From positions 24,953 through 88,952 of the forward strand of contig DATGJN010000088.1 of the NCBI GenBank assembly GCA_035295165.1: 64,000 nucleotides of DNA, in the 5' to 3' direction. The translations under genes were made by a program, and so were the position numbers. Each line of letters starts with the position of its first letter. Position 1 is the first letter of the stretch. This DNA is from a bacterium (GTDB lineage Bacteria > Sysuimicrobiota > Sysuimicrobiia > Sysuimicrobiales > Segetimicrobiaceae). Below the pieces are notes generated by a model. That model was not told the DNA's origin, ran no database searches, and was given only the letters and a program-made list of their open reading frames with translations. Positions 52,179-61,573 of this stretch are shown one piece after another.

Positions 52179-53101
52179 CCGCACCCTCGGAGCATCGGGT
52201 CCGCGGCCTCGCCGCGGCCGCGGCGGCGGCCACGGGCGTCCTGGTGGGCTCGGGGATCGTCGCCACGCGCGTCGTCGTCGACGAGGCCGGCCCGGCGTCC
52301 CTCGCGTTTCTCCGGTACCTCATCGCCGTCTCGTGCCTGCTCCCGTTCGCGCTCGCGTCGGCGGCACGCATGCGGTTCGACCGGCGCGACCTCTTGCCGA
52401 TCGCCCTGCTCGGCATCACACAGTTCGGCGTCTTGATCGCGCTGCTGAACTACTCCCTGCGGTTCATCCCGTCGGCGCGGGCGGCGCTGATCTTCGCCAC
52501 GATGCCGCTGCTGACGATGCTCCTCGCCGCGGTGCTCGGCCGCGAGCGTCTCACGGGCGCGAAGGCCGCGGGGGTGCTCCTCACCATCGCCGGCGTCGGT
52601 TTCGCGCTTGGCGAGAAGGCGTTGGAGCGCGGCGCGGGGCCCGGTGCCTGGACCGGCGAGCTGGCGGCGTTCGCCAGCGCGGCGAGCGGCGCGATCTGCA
52701 GCGTGTTGTACCGGCCGTATCTCAGAAAGTATCCGACGCTGCCGGTGAGCGCTTTTGCCATGCTTGCCGCCGTCGCCTTCCTCGCCCTCCTGGCCGCCGG
52801 CGAGGGCTTCTTCCACGGCCCGCCCCGGTTCACCACGGATGGCTGGCTCGCGATCGCCTTCATCGGCGCGAACAGCGCTGTCGGGTACTACCTGTGGCTG
52901 TGGGCGCTCGGGCACGCGGATCCGACGCGGGTCACCGTGTTCCTGGCGCTCGGCCCGGTGACGGCGGCCGCACTCGGCGAGTGGATCCTCGGGGAGCCGG
53001 TATCGAGCCTGCTCGGCGCCGGGCTCGTGTGCGTGGCGGTCGGACTCGCGCTGTCTACCGGGAGCCTGCGGCGCGCCGCGGCGGCAAGCGCGGGCTCATA
53101 G
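52160..53101 (+). CDS. EamA-family (DMT) transporter
   Basis: 313 residues with ten hydrophobic segments and two EamA repeats (the first about 20-150, the second about 165-300). LRYLIAVSCLLPFALA and FIPSARAALIFATMPLLTMLLAAVLGRERL are the usual repeat motifs. It exports or imports small metabolites; the direction and substrate are unknown. The ATG lies within the end of the MarR-GNAT gene, so translation is coupled and the regulator may control it. Confidence 0.85.
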   Translation: MGSRPLTAPSEHRVRGLAAAAAAATGVLVGSGIVATRVVVDEAGPASLAFLRYLIAVSCLLPFALASAARMRFDRRDLLPIALLGITQFGVLIALLNYSLRFIPSARAALIFATMPLLTMLLAAVLGRERLTGAKAAGVLLTIAGVGFALGEKALERGAGPGAWTGELAAFASAASGAICSVLYRPYLRKYPTLPVSAFAMLAAVAFLALLAAGEGFFHGPPRFTTDGWLAIAFIGANSAVGYYLWLWALGHADPTRVTVFLALGPVTAAALGEWILGEPVSSLLGAGLVCVAVGLALSTGSLRRAAAASAGS

Positions 53102-53134
53102 CGCCCGCCGCGCGCCGCCACGGGAGGCACGCGG

Positions 53135-53605
53135 TTAGTCCGCGCGCGCGGAGCGGTCGTCTGCGGTCAGGCCCGGCACAAGTTCGCCCTTGATCTGGGT
53201 CGAATGCCCGCGGAACAACGCGATCACCTGATCGTCCTGGTTCGTCACCGTCGCGTCGCACGTTCCCGATCGTCCGCCGCGGGATCGCTCGACCGCCTCC
53301 GCGGTGAGCACATCCCCCTCGCGCGCGGGCGAGATGAAGGTGATGACGCAGTTGTTCGCGACCGTCACCCTGTTGTGCGAGTTGCAGGCAAATGCGAACG
53401 CGGAATCGGCCAGCGAGAAAATCATGCCGCCGTGACACACGAGGTGCCCGTTGCACATCTCGGGGCGCACGGTCATGCGCAGCGTCGCCCGGCCCGGACC
53501 GATCTCGAGTACCTGCATGCCGAGCGCCTGACTCGCGCGATCCCGTGCCCACATCGCGTCGCGGGCGGCTTCGGCGATCGATTGCGGTGTTGGTCTCTCG
53601 GCCAT
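53135..53605 (-). CDS. paaI: Hydroxyphenylacetyl-CoA thioesterase, PaaI type
   Basis: 156 residues from ATG 53605. Hot-dog fold: GHLVCHGGMIFSLADSAFAFACNS contains the helix with the catalytic Asp/His region, NCVITFISPAREGDVL the core strand. PaaI removes CoA from aromatic acyl-CoA to rescue the pool in phenylacetate breakdown. Normal length. No other phenylacetate genes are near, so it may be a general thioesterase. ATG 53644 is an alternative start. Divergent from rlmD. Confidence 0.85.
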   Translation of the reverse strand: MAERPTPQSIAEAARDAMWARDRASQALGMQVLEIGPGRATLRMTVRPEMCNGHLVCHGGMIFSLADSAFAFACNSHNRVTVANNCVITFISPAREGDVLTAEAVERSRGGRSGTCDATVTNQDDQVIALFRGHSTQIKGELVPGLTADDRSARAD

Positions 53606-53661
53606 CCGGCACCCGTCTCGGCGTTCGAGTCGTTCCGCTCCCATGTTATCATGGCATCATC

Positions 53662-55044
53662 ATGACGGCCTCGACCGACCGGAAACGTCCCCCCGTCAAG
53701 AAGGGCGAGGAGATCGCCCTCGCGATCGACCGCCTCGCGTACGGCGGCCGGGGTGTCGGACGCCTGGACGGGTTCGTCGTGTTCGTCCCCGGTACCGTGC
53801 CCGGAGACCGGGTGCGCGCGCGGCCGTGGCGGATCAAACCCGGCTACGCCGAGGCCGACCTCACGGCCGTCGTGGCGCCGTCGGCACAGCGGACCGCCCC
53901 GCCCTGCCCGCACTTCGGCCCCTGCGGAGGCTGCGTCTGGCAGCACGTCGCGTACGACACGCAGGCGGCCGCCAAGGAGGCGATCGTCCGCGACAGCCTG
54001 GCCCACATCGCCGGGGTCCGCGGCGTCCCCGTGCGGCCGATCGTCGCGATGCGCGATCCGTGGCGCTACCGGAACAAGATGGAGTTCACATTCCATCCCG
54101 ACGGCGTGCTCGGCCTGCACCGGCGCGGCGCGTTCGATCGCATCGCGCCGATCGACGCGTGCCTGCTCCAGTCTGACACCGCGAACGCCATCCTGTCGGC
54201 CGCGCGAGCGTTCGCCGAGACCGCCGGGCTGTCGCGCTACGATCCGCGCGACCGCACGGGCCTGCTGCGACAACTCGTGATCCGGGAGGCCGTGGCGACC
54301 GGTGAGATCATGGTCGCGGTCGTCACGACGTCCCCCGAAGTCCCTCAACTGCGGGGGCTAGCCGACCGTCTTGTCGCCGCGGAGCCGCGGATCGCGAGCG
54401 TCCTCCACGGCGTGAACGCCGGCCCGTCCGACGGCGTGCCGCTGTCGGGCGTCGCCGTACTCGCGGGCCGGGCGTACATCGTCGAGGCGCTGCGCGGCCT
54501 GCGATTCCGTATCGGACTCGAGACGTTCTTCCAGACCAACACGGCGCAGGCCGAGCGACTCGCAGAGGTGGTCGAGGAGTTCGCCGCCCTGCGGGGCGGG
54601 GAAACGGTCTACGATCTGTACTGCGGCGTGGGCACGTTCTCACTGCCGCTCGCCGGGCGTGCCGCGCGCGTGCACGGCATCGAGGTCGTGCCCTCCGCGG
54701 TCGAGGCCGCACGGGACAATGCGGCGCTCAACGGGATCGACAACGTCGAGTTCTCGAGCGGGGACGTGCGCAAGGCGCTCCCGGAGCTCCGGCGGCGCGG
54801 CGGTGCACCGGACCTGTTGATCCTGGACCCTCCGCGGAGCGGCGCGGGCGGCCGCGTGGTGCGGCGCATCTTGGAGACCGGCGCGCCCCGGGTCGTCTAC
54901 GTGTCGTGCAACCCAACGACGCTGGCGCCCGACCTCAAGGACCTGCTCGCCGGCGGCTACGCCGTGCGCGCCGCGCAACCCCTCGACCTCTTTCCACAAA
55001 CGTACCACGTGGAGTGTGTCGTCCTGCTGGAGCGGACGTCGTAA
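53662..55044 (+). CDS. rlmD: 23S rRNA (uracil-5-)-methyltransferase
   Basis: 460 residues. TRAM domain at 15-75 (LAYGGRGVGRLDGFVVFVPGTVPGDRV), then cluster cysteines Cys82, Cys88 and Cys91 (CPHFGPCGGC), a fourth in the APIDACLL segment. The SAM-binding domain has DLYCGVGTFSLPLA, the catalytic Cys in VSCNPTTLAPD. It methylates uracil to m5U in 23S rRNA (RlmD or the related RlmCD/TrmA types cannot be fully separated). Start ATG 53662. Confidence 0.9.
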   Translation: MTASTDRKRPPVKKGEEIALAIDRLAYGGRGVGRLDGFVVFVPGTVPGDRVRARPWRIKPGYAEADLTAVVAPSAQRTAPPCPHFGPCGGCVWQHVAYDTQAAAKEAIVRDSLAHIAGVRGVPVRPIVAMRDPWRYRNKMEFTFHPDGVLGLHRRGAFDRIAPIDACLLQSDTANAILSAARAFAETAGLSRYDPRDRTGLLRQLVIREAVATGEIMVAVVTTSPEVPQLRGLADRLVAAEPRIASVLHGVNAGPSDGVPLSGVAVLAGRAYIVEALRGLRFRIGLETFFQTNTAQAERLAEVVEEFAALRGGETVYDLYCGVGTFSLPLAGRAARVHGIEVVPSAVEAARDNAALNGIDNVEFSSGDVRKALPELRRRGGAPDLLILDPPRSGAGGRVVRRILETGAPRVVYVSCNPTTLAPDLKDLLAGGYAVRAAQPLDLFPQTYHVECVVLLERTS

Positions 55045-55131
55045 CCGCCGGGGCCAAACGCCGTCCGCAGATCGTGAGCCCACGGCGTGACGACAAACCC
55101 GCATTGCGCCCGACCTGACCGGCCCGGACGG

Positions 55132-56415
55132 TTACCCGCCCTTCGCCAGCGTCGTCACGAAGGGCATCAGATCGGTCCCCTTGAGCACCCCGAGGCTGCC
55201 CCGGGCGCAGGCCGCCTCGTTGAACATGCGGCTGCCGTCCGAGGTCACACCGACGCCGGCGACGAGCAACGGGACCGGGTCGTCGGAGTGACGGCCGAGG
55301 ACGCACGGCGTCGCGTGGTCCGCCGTCACCAAGATCACGACGTCGTCGAGCGGGACCTCCTGCAGCAACGTGCCGAAGAACGCCCGGTCGATGATCTCGA
55401 TCACCTCGGTCTTGGCCCGGCAGTCTTTGTCGTGACCCGGCTCGTCCGGCCCCTTTAGGTGCATGTACAGCCCGCCGTGCTTCTTGTACTCCCGCGCGGC
55501 CGTACGGGCCCACTCCGTGTAGACTCGCGCTTTGTCGGCGCCGCTCGGCGGCACGGGGATCACTGTCATGCCGGTCAGTTCCGCGATGCCGCGCTCGACC
55601 GGCATTTCGACAAAGCACCCGAACTCGACGCCGAACCGCTCGGCGATCGGCGGCATCTTCGGCAGATGGTCCCCCGCGTCGCGCACCAGTAGCAAGTTGG
55701 CGGGGGGGCGGCCGCGCTCGCGGCGACGCGCGTTTGCGGGGTGACGCTCCAGGACCTCGTGGGCACGGTCCGAAAACTCATTGACGAGCGCGGCGGCGAT
55801 ACGGGCCTCCTCGCTGTCGTCGAGCGGCCGACACTGCTCGACCTGGTTGCCCACCTCCACATTCGCCACGCCGAGTCCTTCGCCGACGCGCCCGTACGCC
55901 GGATCGGTGTTGCTGATCTTCGCCGACAGCCGTCCGTCCCGGCGTCGGATCACGACCGCGGCACGGTGCGCGACGCTGGCCCGGACCTCGAGCTCCGCGG
56001 GCGCCGCGGTGAGCCGCACCTCGCGCGTGACCGCCTCCGCGAGCGCGCGCGCGTCCTCGGACGCGAGGTCCCGTCCGGCGCGCCGGTCGAGAATCGTGCG
56101 GCCCGCGCCGCCGGTCGCGAAGTTGCCGCGGAGCGCGAGATTGCCGTCCGCGAACGCCATCGCCGAACCGACGGCCTCGAACACCCCACGCCCGGCGTGG
56201 TACGTGAAGGGGTCATAGCCCAGGATCGCCGTCACGGCGACGTCGGACTCCGGCGCGATCCCCTTGCCTACCGTCTGCACCAGGCCGGTGCGCCCCCCGA
56301 GCGTGAGCGCACCGAGAAACGGCACCGCCGCCGTCTCGAGCGGCGTGCGGTTGCCGAGCGCCGGGACCGGCTGGTCGGCGAGTCCGTCGAGCACCACGTA
56401 GAGTACGTGCGTCAT
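55132..56415 (-). CDS. apgM: 2,3-bisphosphoglycerate-independent phosphoglycerate mutase, archaeal type
   Basis: 427 residues. Alkaline-phosphatase-like fold: YVVLDGLADQPVPALGNRTPLE at the N-terminus, AITAILGYDP-like ESDVAVTAILGYDP for the catalytic Ser/Thr region, then HLKGPDEPGHDKD and VILVTADHATPC with metal-binding Asp/His. This ApgM type is found in archaea and some bacteria and interconverts 3- and 2-phosphoglycerate in glycolysis. ATG 56415 overlaps the dapF-like stop (ATGA). Confidence 0.92.
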   Translation of the reverse strand: MTHVLYVVLDGLADQPVPALGNRTPLETAAVPFLGALTLGGRTGLVQTVGKGIAPESDVAVTAILGYDPFTYHAGRGVFEAVGSAMAFADGNLALRGNFATGGAGRTILDRRAGRDLASEDARALAEAVTREVRLTAAPAELEVRASVAHRAAVVIRRRDGRLSAKISNTDPAYGRVGEGLGVANVEVGNQVEQCRPLDDSEEARIAAALVNEFSDRAHEVLERHPANARRRERGRPPANLLLVRDAGDHLPKMPPIAERFGVEFGCFVEMPVERGIAELTGMTVIPVPPSGADKARVYTEWARTAAREYKKHGGLYMHLKGPDEPGHDKDCRAKTEVIEIIDRAFFGTLLQEVPLDDVVILVTADHATPCVLGRHSDDPVPLLVAGVGVTSDGSRMFNEAACARGSLGVLKGTDLMPFVTTLAKGG

Positions 56416-57293
56416 TGCGGTCCTCCTCGAAGCCGAGCCAGGAGGTCCGGGCTGAGCGTGCCGCGGCAGACCTCCTCGACGGGGCCGGTCAGGTGAATGA
56501 AGTAGTCGGGCTCCACCGCGATACGTAGCCGGCCGCCAGGACTCTGAACCGTCACCCGGCGCCCCGTGAAACCGTGGCGGACGCACGCCGCCACGACCGC
56601 GCTGGAGCTGCTGCCGGAGGCCATGGTCTCCCCCGCGCCCCGCTCCCAGATGCGGATCGTGACGCGGCTCGGCGAATCGATGCGGACGAACTGCACGTTC
56701 GTGCGGTTCGGGAACATCGGGTGGTGCTCCAACGCGGCGCCGAGGCGCGCGAGATCCACCGACCCGGGGTCGTCCACGAACACGACGCAGTGGGGATTGC
56801 CGATCGAGACCACGGTGACCTCCAGGGTCTCCCCGTCCACCGAGATCCGCTCGCCGAGGATCTCCCGGTCGGGGCCGGTCGCGGGAATCTCGCGGCTTCG
56901 AAACGTCGCCTGCCCCATACCCGCCGTAATCGAGCGGATGCGTCCGCGACGCACGTCGAGCGAGACGGGCACGACTCCGCCCTTCGTGTCCACGCGAAAC
57001 TCTCGCCGACGCGTGTAGCCGTGGTCCCACAGACACTTCGCGAAGATGCGAATGCCGTTGCCGCTCTTCTCGGCCTCGCTCCCGTCCGGGTTGAAGATGC
57101 GCAGGCCGAACTCCGCCCGGCGGCTCCCCTCTAGGGTCAGGATGCCGTCCGAGCCGACGCCGAGGTTGCGGTGGCAGATCAGCCGGATCACCCGCGGTGT
57201 CAGCCGCACCCCGAGCACGCGAGGGTCCATCACCAGGTAGTCGTTGCCCAGGCCGTGGGACTTCACATACTCGTGGCGTCGCAGTCGGGACAT
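56412..57293 (-). CDS. dapF: Diaminopimelate epimerase homologue with both catalytic Cys replaced by Ser
   Basis: 293 residues, normal DapF length and fold: HGLGNDYLV at the start, RIFNPDGSEAEKSGNGIR where the first catalytic Cys should be (Ser77), and ERGAGETMASGSSSSAVV where the second should be (Ser226). Asn and Gly around both sites are kept. True DapF uses the cysteine pair to move the alpha proton. Ser cannot easily replace them, so activity on LL-diaminopimelate is doubtful; it may act on another substrate or use different chemistry. It lies one base after ddl and four bases over apgM, in an apparent operon. Confidence 0.85.
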   Translation of the reverse strand: MSRLRRHEYVKSHGLGNDYLVMDPRVLGVRLTPRVIRLICHRNLGVGSDGILTLEGSRRAEFGLRIFNPDGSEAEKSGNGIRIFAKCLWDHGYTRRREFRVDTKGGVVPVSLDVRRGRIRSITAGMGQATFRSREIPATGPDREILGERISVDGETLEVTVVSIGNPHCVVFVDDPGSVDLARLGAALEHHPMFPNRTNVQFVRIDSPSRVTIRIWERGAGETMASGSSSSAVVAACVRHGFTGRRVTVQSPGGRLRIAVEPDYFIHLTGPVEEVCRGTLSPDLLARLRGGPQ

Positions 57294-57294
57294 G

Positions 57295-58434
57295 TCACGC
57301 CCTCTCGGCGCGCCGGGAGCGAACGCGCGCCCGGCGCAGCGCGTTCTCGATGATACGCCGCAGGAGGTCCGGGAACTCGATACCGGCCGCGCGGGCGGCG
57401 AGGGGGATCAGGCTTCCCTGGGCCATCCCGGGAATGGTGTTGGCTTCCAACACCAATATGGTCCCGCCGGCGAGGAACATATCCACGCGCGAGAACCCCT
57501 CGCACCCGAGAACGCGGTGGACACGCAACGCCACCTGCTCGGCCTGCGCGGCCGCCGCCGCGGGAATCCGGGCGGGCACGATCTCCTCGGAGGCCCCCGG
57601 AACGTATTTTGCCTCGTACGTGAAAAACTCGCGCTTGGGCACGATCTCGATGAGTGGCAGCGTCTGCGCGTTGCCGGTCCCGGGGTCCTCGACGATCGCG
57701 CACGTCAACTCGGTGCCGCGCAGGTACTCCTCGACCAGAACGACCTCGCCGTACCCGAGGGCCTTCTCCACCGCGGCTGGCAGCGACGCCTCGTCGCGAA
57801 CGATGGCAACCCCGATGCTCGACCCGACGGCGTTCGGCTTCACGACGCATGGATACCCGAGGTCCCGGGCGACCCGCCCGGTAAAGCTTGCCGGGTCCCG
57901 GGACCACCCGTCGCCGTCGATCGCAACGTACGCGGGCACGACGATCCCGTTCGCCTGCAGCACCTGGCGGCTCCGCAGCTTGTCCATCGCGAGCGCGCTC
58001 GCGAGTACGCCCGACCCTGTGTACGGGATTCCGAGCAGCTCGAGCATGCCCTGAACCGTGCCGTCCTCGCCGTACGGACCGTGCATGGCAATGAACGCGA
58101 CGTCCACGACGCCCCTACCGACGACCTCGTCGATCTGCCGCGCATCGCGGGCCCGAGTGAGCGTGGGCACGTCCGTCCCGCGATGTCGCGCCCTGTCGGT
58201 CGCGGCGGCGGAGAGACGGCGCAGGTCCGGGCGCGGAAGCCAATGCCCCTCACGTGTGATCTCGACCGGGAGTACGTCGAAGCGGGCGGGATCCAGTGCC
58301 GCGATCACCTGCTCGCCGCTCCACACCGACACTTCGCGCTCCGGCGACGGCCCGCCCAGCAACACCGCAACCCGGACCCTCCGCGGCCCGGACGGTGCGG
58401 AGTCGGCTGGGGGATGATCGGAAGCGGACGACAT
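57295..58434 (-). CDS. ddl: D-alanine-D-alanine ligase
   Basis: 379 residues. ATP-grasp motifs: LLGGPSPEREVS at the start, AFIAMHGPYGEDGTVQG, the Gly-rich NAVGSSIGV loop, VEEYLRGTE, and GFSRVDMFLAGGTILVLEANTIPGM. It makes the D-Ala-D-Ala dipeptide for peptidoglycan. The length is slightly greater than the family mean. First gene of the ddl-dapF-apgM group; 63 bases divide it from a divergent HAD gene. Confidence 0.93.
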   Translation of the reverse strand: MSSASDHPPADSAPSGPRRVRVAVLLGGPSPEREVSVWSGEQVIAALDPARFDVLPVEITREGHWLPRPDLRRLSAAATDRARHRGTDVPTLTRARDARQIDEVVGRGVVDVAFIAMHGPYGEDGTVQGMLELLGIPYTGSGVLASALAMDKLRSRQVLQANGIVVPAYVAIDGDGWSRDPASFTGRVARDLGYPCVVKPNAVGSSIGVAIVRDEASLPAAVEKALGYGEVVLVEEYLRGTELTCAIVEDPGTGNAQTLPLIEIVPKREFFTYEAKYVPGASEEIVPARIPAAAAAQAEQVALRVHRVLGCEGFSRVDMFLAGGTILVLEANTIPGMAQGSLIPLAARAAGIEFPDLLRRIIENALRRARVRSRRAERA

Positions 58435-58497
58435 TGGACTCTCGCGCCATGTTCGGGAGCGAAGGAGCAATCCCCTCCGGCGTGGTACGCACCAGCC

Positions 58498-59235
58498 ATG
58501 GAACCGGTGCGCGGCGTGATCTTTGATCTCGGCAGCACGCTCATTCGGCGGACGGGGCTCGAGCTCGAGGCACAGAAGTGCGCGGCGCTCGGCGCCTGGG
58601 CGGGATCCGAGCTCGGATACCAAGACACCGACGCGCTCCGGGCACGTCTCCTCGACATCCGGCTCGACGGCTGGCGCCGTTCCGAGACGGAGATGGTTGA
58701 GTACGTGGTGACGTGGGCGCTTCAGAAGGCGTTCGAGGGGACCGGACTGCCGACGGACGACGCGACGTTAAAGCGGGCCGAGGCCGCGTTCTTCCGGCCG
58801 GAGGTGCGGATCAGCCGGCTCTACCCGTGGGCGCACGAGTCACTCGACGCCCTCGTCGCGCTGGATCTGCGGCTCGCGATGATCAGCAACGCGACGAGCC
58901 ACCAACTCATCGTCGACATCGCGCAGGCCCACGACATCGCCCGCTACTTCGATCCGCTCGTCACCTCGGCCGAGTACGGACGGCCGAAACCCCATGAGGG
59001 AATCTTCACGCACGTGCTCGACGCGTGGGGGCTCCCCGCCGCCGACGTCGTGATGGTCGGGGACACCCTCGGGGCGGACATCCTGGGCGCCGACCGCGTC
59101 GGGATGCGCTCGATCCTCGTGGACATCGAGCCCAACCCGGACAACCCGCGGTTCGCCGACCGGGTCCGGCCGACGGCCCGGGTCACGTCGCTCCGCGAGA
59201 TCCCCCCGATCGTCCGGCGATGGAGCGGCGCGTAG
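58498..59235 (+). CDS. HAD-family hydrolase (second)
   Basis: 245 residues. FDLGSTLIRR is motif I, MISNAT motif II, YGRPKPHEGIF the motif III lysine, VMVGDTLGADILGA motif IV. It has a cap domain of the phosphoglycolate phosphatase/YjjG size. A phosphatase of uncertain substrate. Divergent from ddl and convergent with the PLP enzyme gene, four bases apart. Confidence 0.85.
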   Translation: MEPVRGVIFDLGSTLIRRTGLELEAQKCAALGAWAGSELGYQDTDALRARLLDIRLDGWRRSETEMVEYVVTWALQKAFEGTGLPTDDATLKRAEAAFFRPEVRISRLYPWAHESLDALVALDLRLAMISNATSHQLIVDIAQAHDIARYFDPLVTSAEYGRPKPHEGIFTHVLDAWGLPAADVVMVGDTLGADILGADRVGMRSILVDIEPNPDNPRFADRVRPTARVTSLREIPPIVRRWSGA

Positions 59236-59239
59236 CCGC

Positions 59240-60424
59240 CTAGACTCTCCCTAGCGCCTGCTCGAAGTCCTCGATCAGGTCGTCGATGTCCTCGATGCCC
59301 ACCGAGATCCGGATCAACCCGTCCGCGATCCCCGCGGCCAGGCGCGCCTCGCGCGGCATGTTCACGCTCGTCGTGGACGCCGGGTGCGTCACGAGCGTGC
59401 TGACCCCGCCCAGGCTGACGGCCAGCTTGGCGACGCGCAGCGCCTCCACGCAACGCGCCCCGGCGGCGACATCGCCGCGCACCTCGATGCTTAGCATGCC
59501 CCCGTATCCCTCCGACATCTGGCGGGTCGCGACGTCGTGGCGGGGATGCTCGGGAAGCCCGGGGTAGTAGACCTTCTCCACCTTCGGGTGCGCGGTCAGA
59601 TACCGTGCGAGAGCGTAGGCGTTCGCGTTGTGCCGCTCCATACGGAGCCCCATCGTCATCAGGCCCCGGATCAACAGGTACGCCGCGAAGGGATCAAGGA
59701 CGCCGCCGAAGATCCGCATCGTCCGCACACAGCACCGGACCAGATCGCGCGAGCCCACGATCGCCCCGGCCGTCACGTCGTGGTGCCCCCCCAGGTACTT
59801 CGTCGCGCTATGGCAGACGAGATCGACGCCGAGCGCGAGCGGCGTCTGATTGTACGGTGTCGCGAACGTGTTGTCCGCGATCGTCCGCGCGCCGCACCGC
59901 CTCGCCAGCGCGACCACCCCGGCGATATCCGTGACGCCGAGGAGGGGGTTGTTCGGCGTTTCGATGTAGAGGAGTTTCGTGGTGGACCGGATCGCGTGGC
60001 CGTAGGCGTCGAGGTCGGGATCGTCCAGGAACGTGACTTCTACGCCGTACCGCGGCAGCACGCCGCGGAACAACTCGAACGTCGCTTGGTACACCGCGGT
60101 GGGTACGACCGCGTGGTCGCCGGCGCGGAGCAGGCTGACGACCGAGGTGGAGATCGCCGCCATGCCCGACGACACCGCGAGCGCCGCCTCGCCGCCCTCA
60201 AGCAGGGCCACCTTCTGCTCGAACACGTGCGTCGTCGGGTTGGCCCACCGCGTGTAGAAGTACCCGGATCCGGTCTCCGCGCCGAGCCGCGCTCCTTCCT
60301 CGACCGTGTCGTACTGGAACGTGGCGGTCTGATAGATTGGGGTGACAACCGAGTGGTTCGCGTCCGGCACCGCGCCGCCATGCACCGCCCGCGTGGTAAA
60401 CCCGCCCCGCACCTGCTTCGCCAT
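59240..60424 (-). CDS. Cys/Met metabolism PLP-dependent enzyme (cystathionine gamma-synthase/lyase type)
   Basis: 394 residues. GGSGYFYTRWANPTT-like ETGSGYFYTRWANPTTHVFE, ALAVSSGMAAIST for the cofactor phosphate, ETPNNPLLGVTDI, and VCHSATKYLGGHHDVTAG with the Schiff-base lysine. Members make or break C-S bonds in methionine and cysteine synthesis; which one (MetB, MGL, CGL) cannot be resolved. GGAGGAGGA precedes ATG 60424. An EamA transporter gene follows on the same strand, 54 bases upstream, maybe an exporter of the product. Confidence 0.88.
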   Translation of the reverse strand: MAKQVRGGFTTRAVHGGAVPDANHSVVTPIYQTATFQYDTVEEGARLGAETGSGYFYTRWANPTTHVFEQKVALLEGGEAALAVSSGMAAISTSVVSLLRAGDHAVVPTAVYQATFELFRGVLPRYGVEVTFLDDPDLDAYGHAIRSTTKLLYIETPNNPLLGVTDIAGVVALARRCGARTIADNTFATPYNQTPLALGVDLVCHSATKYLGGHHDVTAGAIVGSRDLVRCCVRTMRIFGGVLDPFAAYLLIRGLMTMGLRMERHNANAYALARYLTAHPKVEKVYYPGLPEHPRHDVATRQMSEGYGGMLSIEVRGDVAAGARCVEALRVAKLAVSLGGVSTLVTHPASTTSVNMPREARLAAGIADGLIRISVGIEDIDDLIEDFEQALGRV

Positions 60425-60478
60425 GCCAGTCCTCCTCCGCCGCCCGTCTGCGATCACGGCGGCCTGCCCCGCCGAACG

Positions 60479-61342
60479 CTACGCGCCGTCCCTCGCCCGC
60501 CCCGCCTCTCCCAGCGCCACGCCCGCGAGAATCGCCGCCGCGCCCAGCGCCTGCCGGGTGCCGAGCGCCTCGCCCAGCCACGCCACGCTGAACCCGACGG
60601 CGGCCACCGGCTCCACGGCGAACAACAGCCCAGTGCGGGTCGGGGACACGGTGCGCTGCGCCCACGACTGCGCGAGGTAGGCGGCGAACGTCGCGCCGAC
60701 CGCCATAAACACGACGGATGCGATCGTGCCAGGGAGTACGCCGATCGGCCGGGGCTCCCATACCAGCCCCACTGCCCCTCCCAGGACCGCGACGGTCGAG
60801 ACCTGGAGGAACGCAAAGCCGGCCGGCGGCAGCGCGCCCGCGAACCGTCCCACCAGGATCAGGTGCAGCGCGAGCGCCACGGCGCACCCGAGCACGAGCG
60901 CATCACCGGCACTGAGGCGTTCGCCCTGCCATGACAGCAACCACAGCCCGCACGCCGCGAGCGCGACGCCGGCGGCCGTCGGGGCGCTCGGGACCCGCCG
61001 GATCCAGACGAAGAGCAGCACCGGCACGATCACGACGTTCAGGCCGGTAATGAGGCCAGCCTTGCTGGCCGTCGTTTGCGCCAGCCCAAGCGTCTGCAGC
61101 GCGTACGCGGCGAACAGCACCGCGCCGGTCAGCCATCCGCGACCCAGATCGGCCAAGCGGAGGCGCTTGAGATCGCGCCGCGCGAGAGGCAGCAGCAACA
61201 CCCCCGCGATCGCGAAGCGTAGACCGAGATAGGAGAATGGCCCGAGAGACCGGAGCACGACCTTGGCGAGGGGAAACGTCGCGCCCCAGATCACCGCCAC
61301 CCCGATCAGCGACGCGTCGGCGGCTATCCGAAGCGTGGGCAT
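60479..61342 (-). CDS. EamA-family (DMT) transporter (second)
   Basis: 287 residues, ten hydrophobic segments. VAVIWGATFPLAKVVLRSLGPFSYLGLRFAIAG is the typical EamA opening and LLFAVEPVAAVGFSVAWLGEAL the second repeat core. The role is amino acid or metabolite export by family analogy. It runs with the Cys/Met enzyme gene after it (54 bases), so both could act on sulfur amino acids. The start may instead be GTG 61393; neither has a clear ribosome site. Confidence 0.85.
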   Translation of the reverse strand: MPTLRIAADASLIGVAVIWGATFPLAKVVLRSLGPFSYLGLRFAIAGVLLLPLARRDLKRLRLADLGRGWLTGAVLFAAYALQTLGLAQTTASKAGLITGLNVVIVPVLLFVWIRRVPSAPTAAGVALAACGLWLLSWQGERLSAGDALVLGCAVALALHLILVGRFAGALPPAGFAFLQVSTVAVLGGAVGLVWEPRPIGVLPGTIASVVFMAVGATFAAYLAQSWAQRTVSPTRTGLLFAVEPVAAVGFSVAWLGEALGTRQALGAAAILAGVALGEAGRARDGA

Positions 61343-61512
61343 GGCGGCTACTTGTCTTCGGATCTTCGTAGTTCCTCTTCGCTCCCGCACCACAACACCA
61401 CGCGGCGTTGATCAGGCCCCGAGAGGACGTGCCAGCGGTTCGACCGGGGCGGTACGCACGCTTCATGCGCGTCCACTCGTGACGAGAGCGACGACAGGGA
61501 GGTGAGCGCAGC

Positions 61513-61543
61513 AAAAAGGGGGGACGCAGAATACGCGTCCCCC
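61513..61543 (-). terminator. Rho-independent terminator after the YSC84-type gene
   Basis: Read leftward: GGGGGACGC and GCGTCCCCC arms around GTATTCT, followed by CTTTTTG. A perfect nine-base-pair stem and a T-run 30 bases after the stop at 61574. Confidence 0.9.
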
Positions 61544-61573
61544 TGAGGGCAGACGGCGCGGCCCGGGCCGCGA

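Noticed and set aside
57244..59235. Forward ORF of 663 codons including the HAD gene
   Set aside because: Only the part from 58498 has HAD motifs; the first 400 codons are antisense to ddl.
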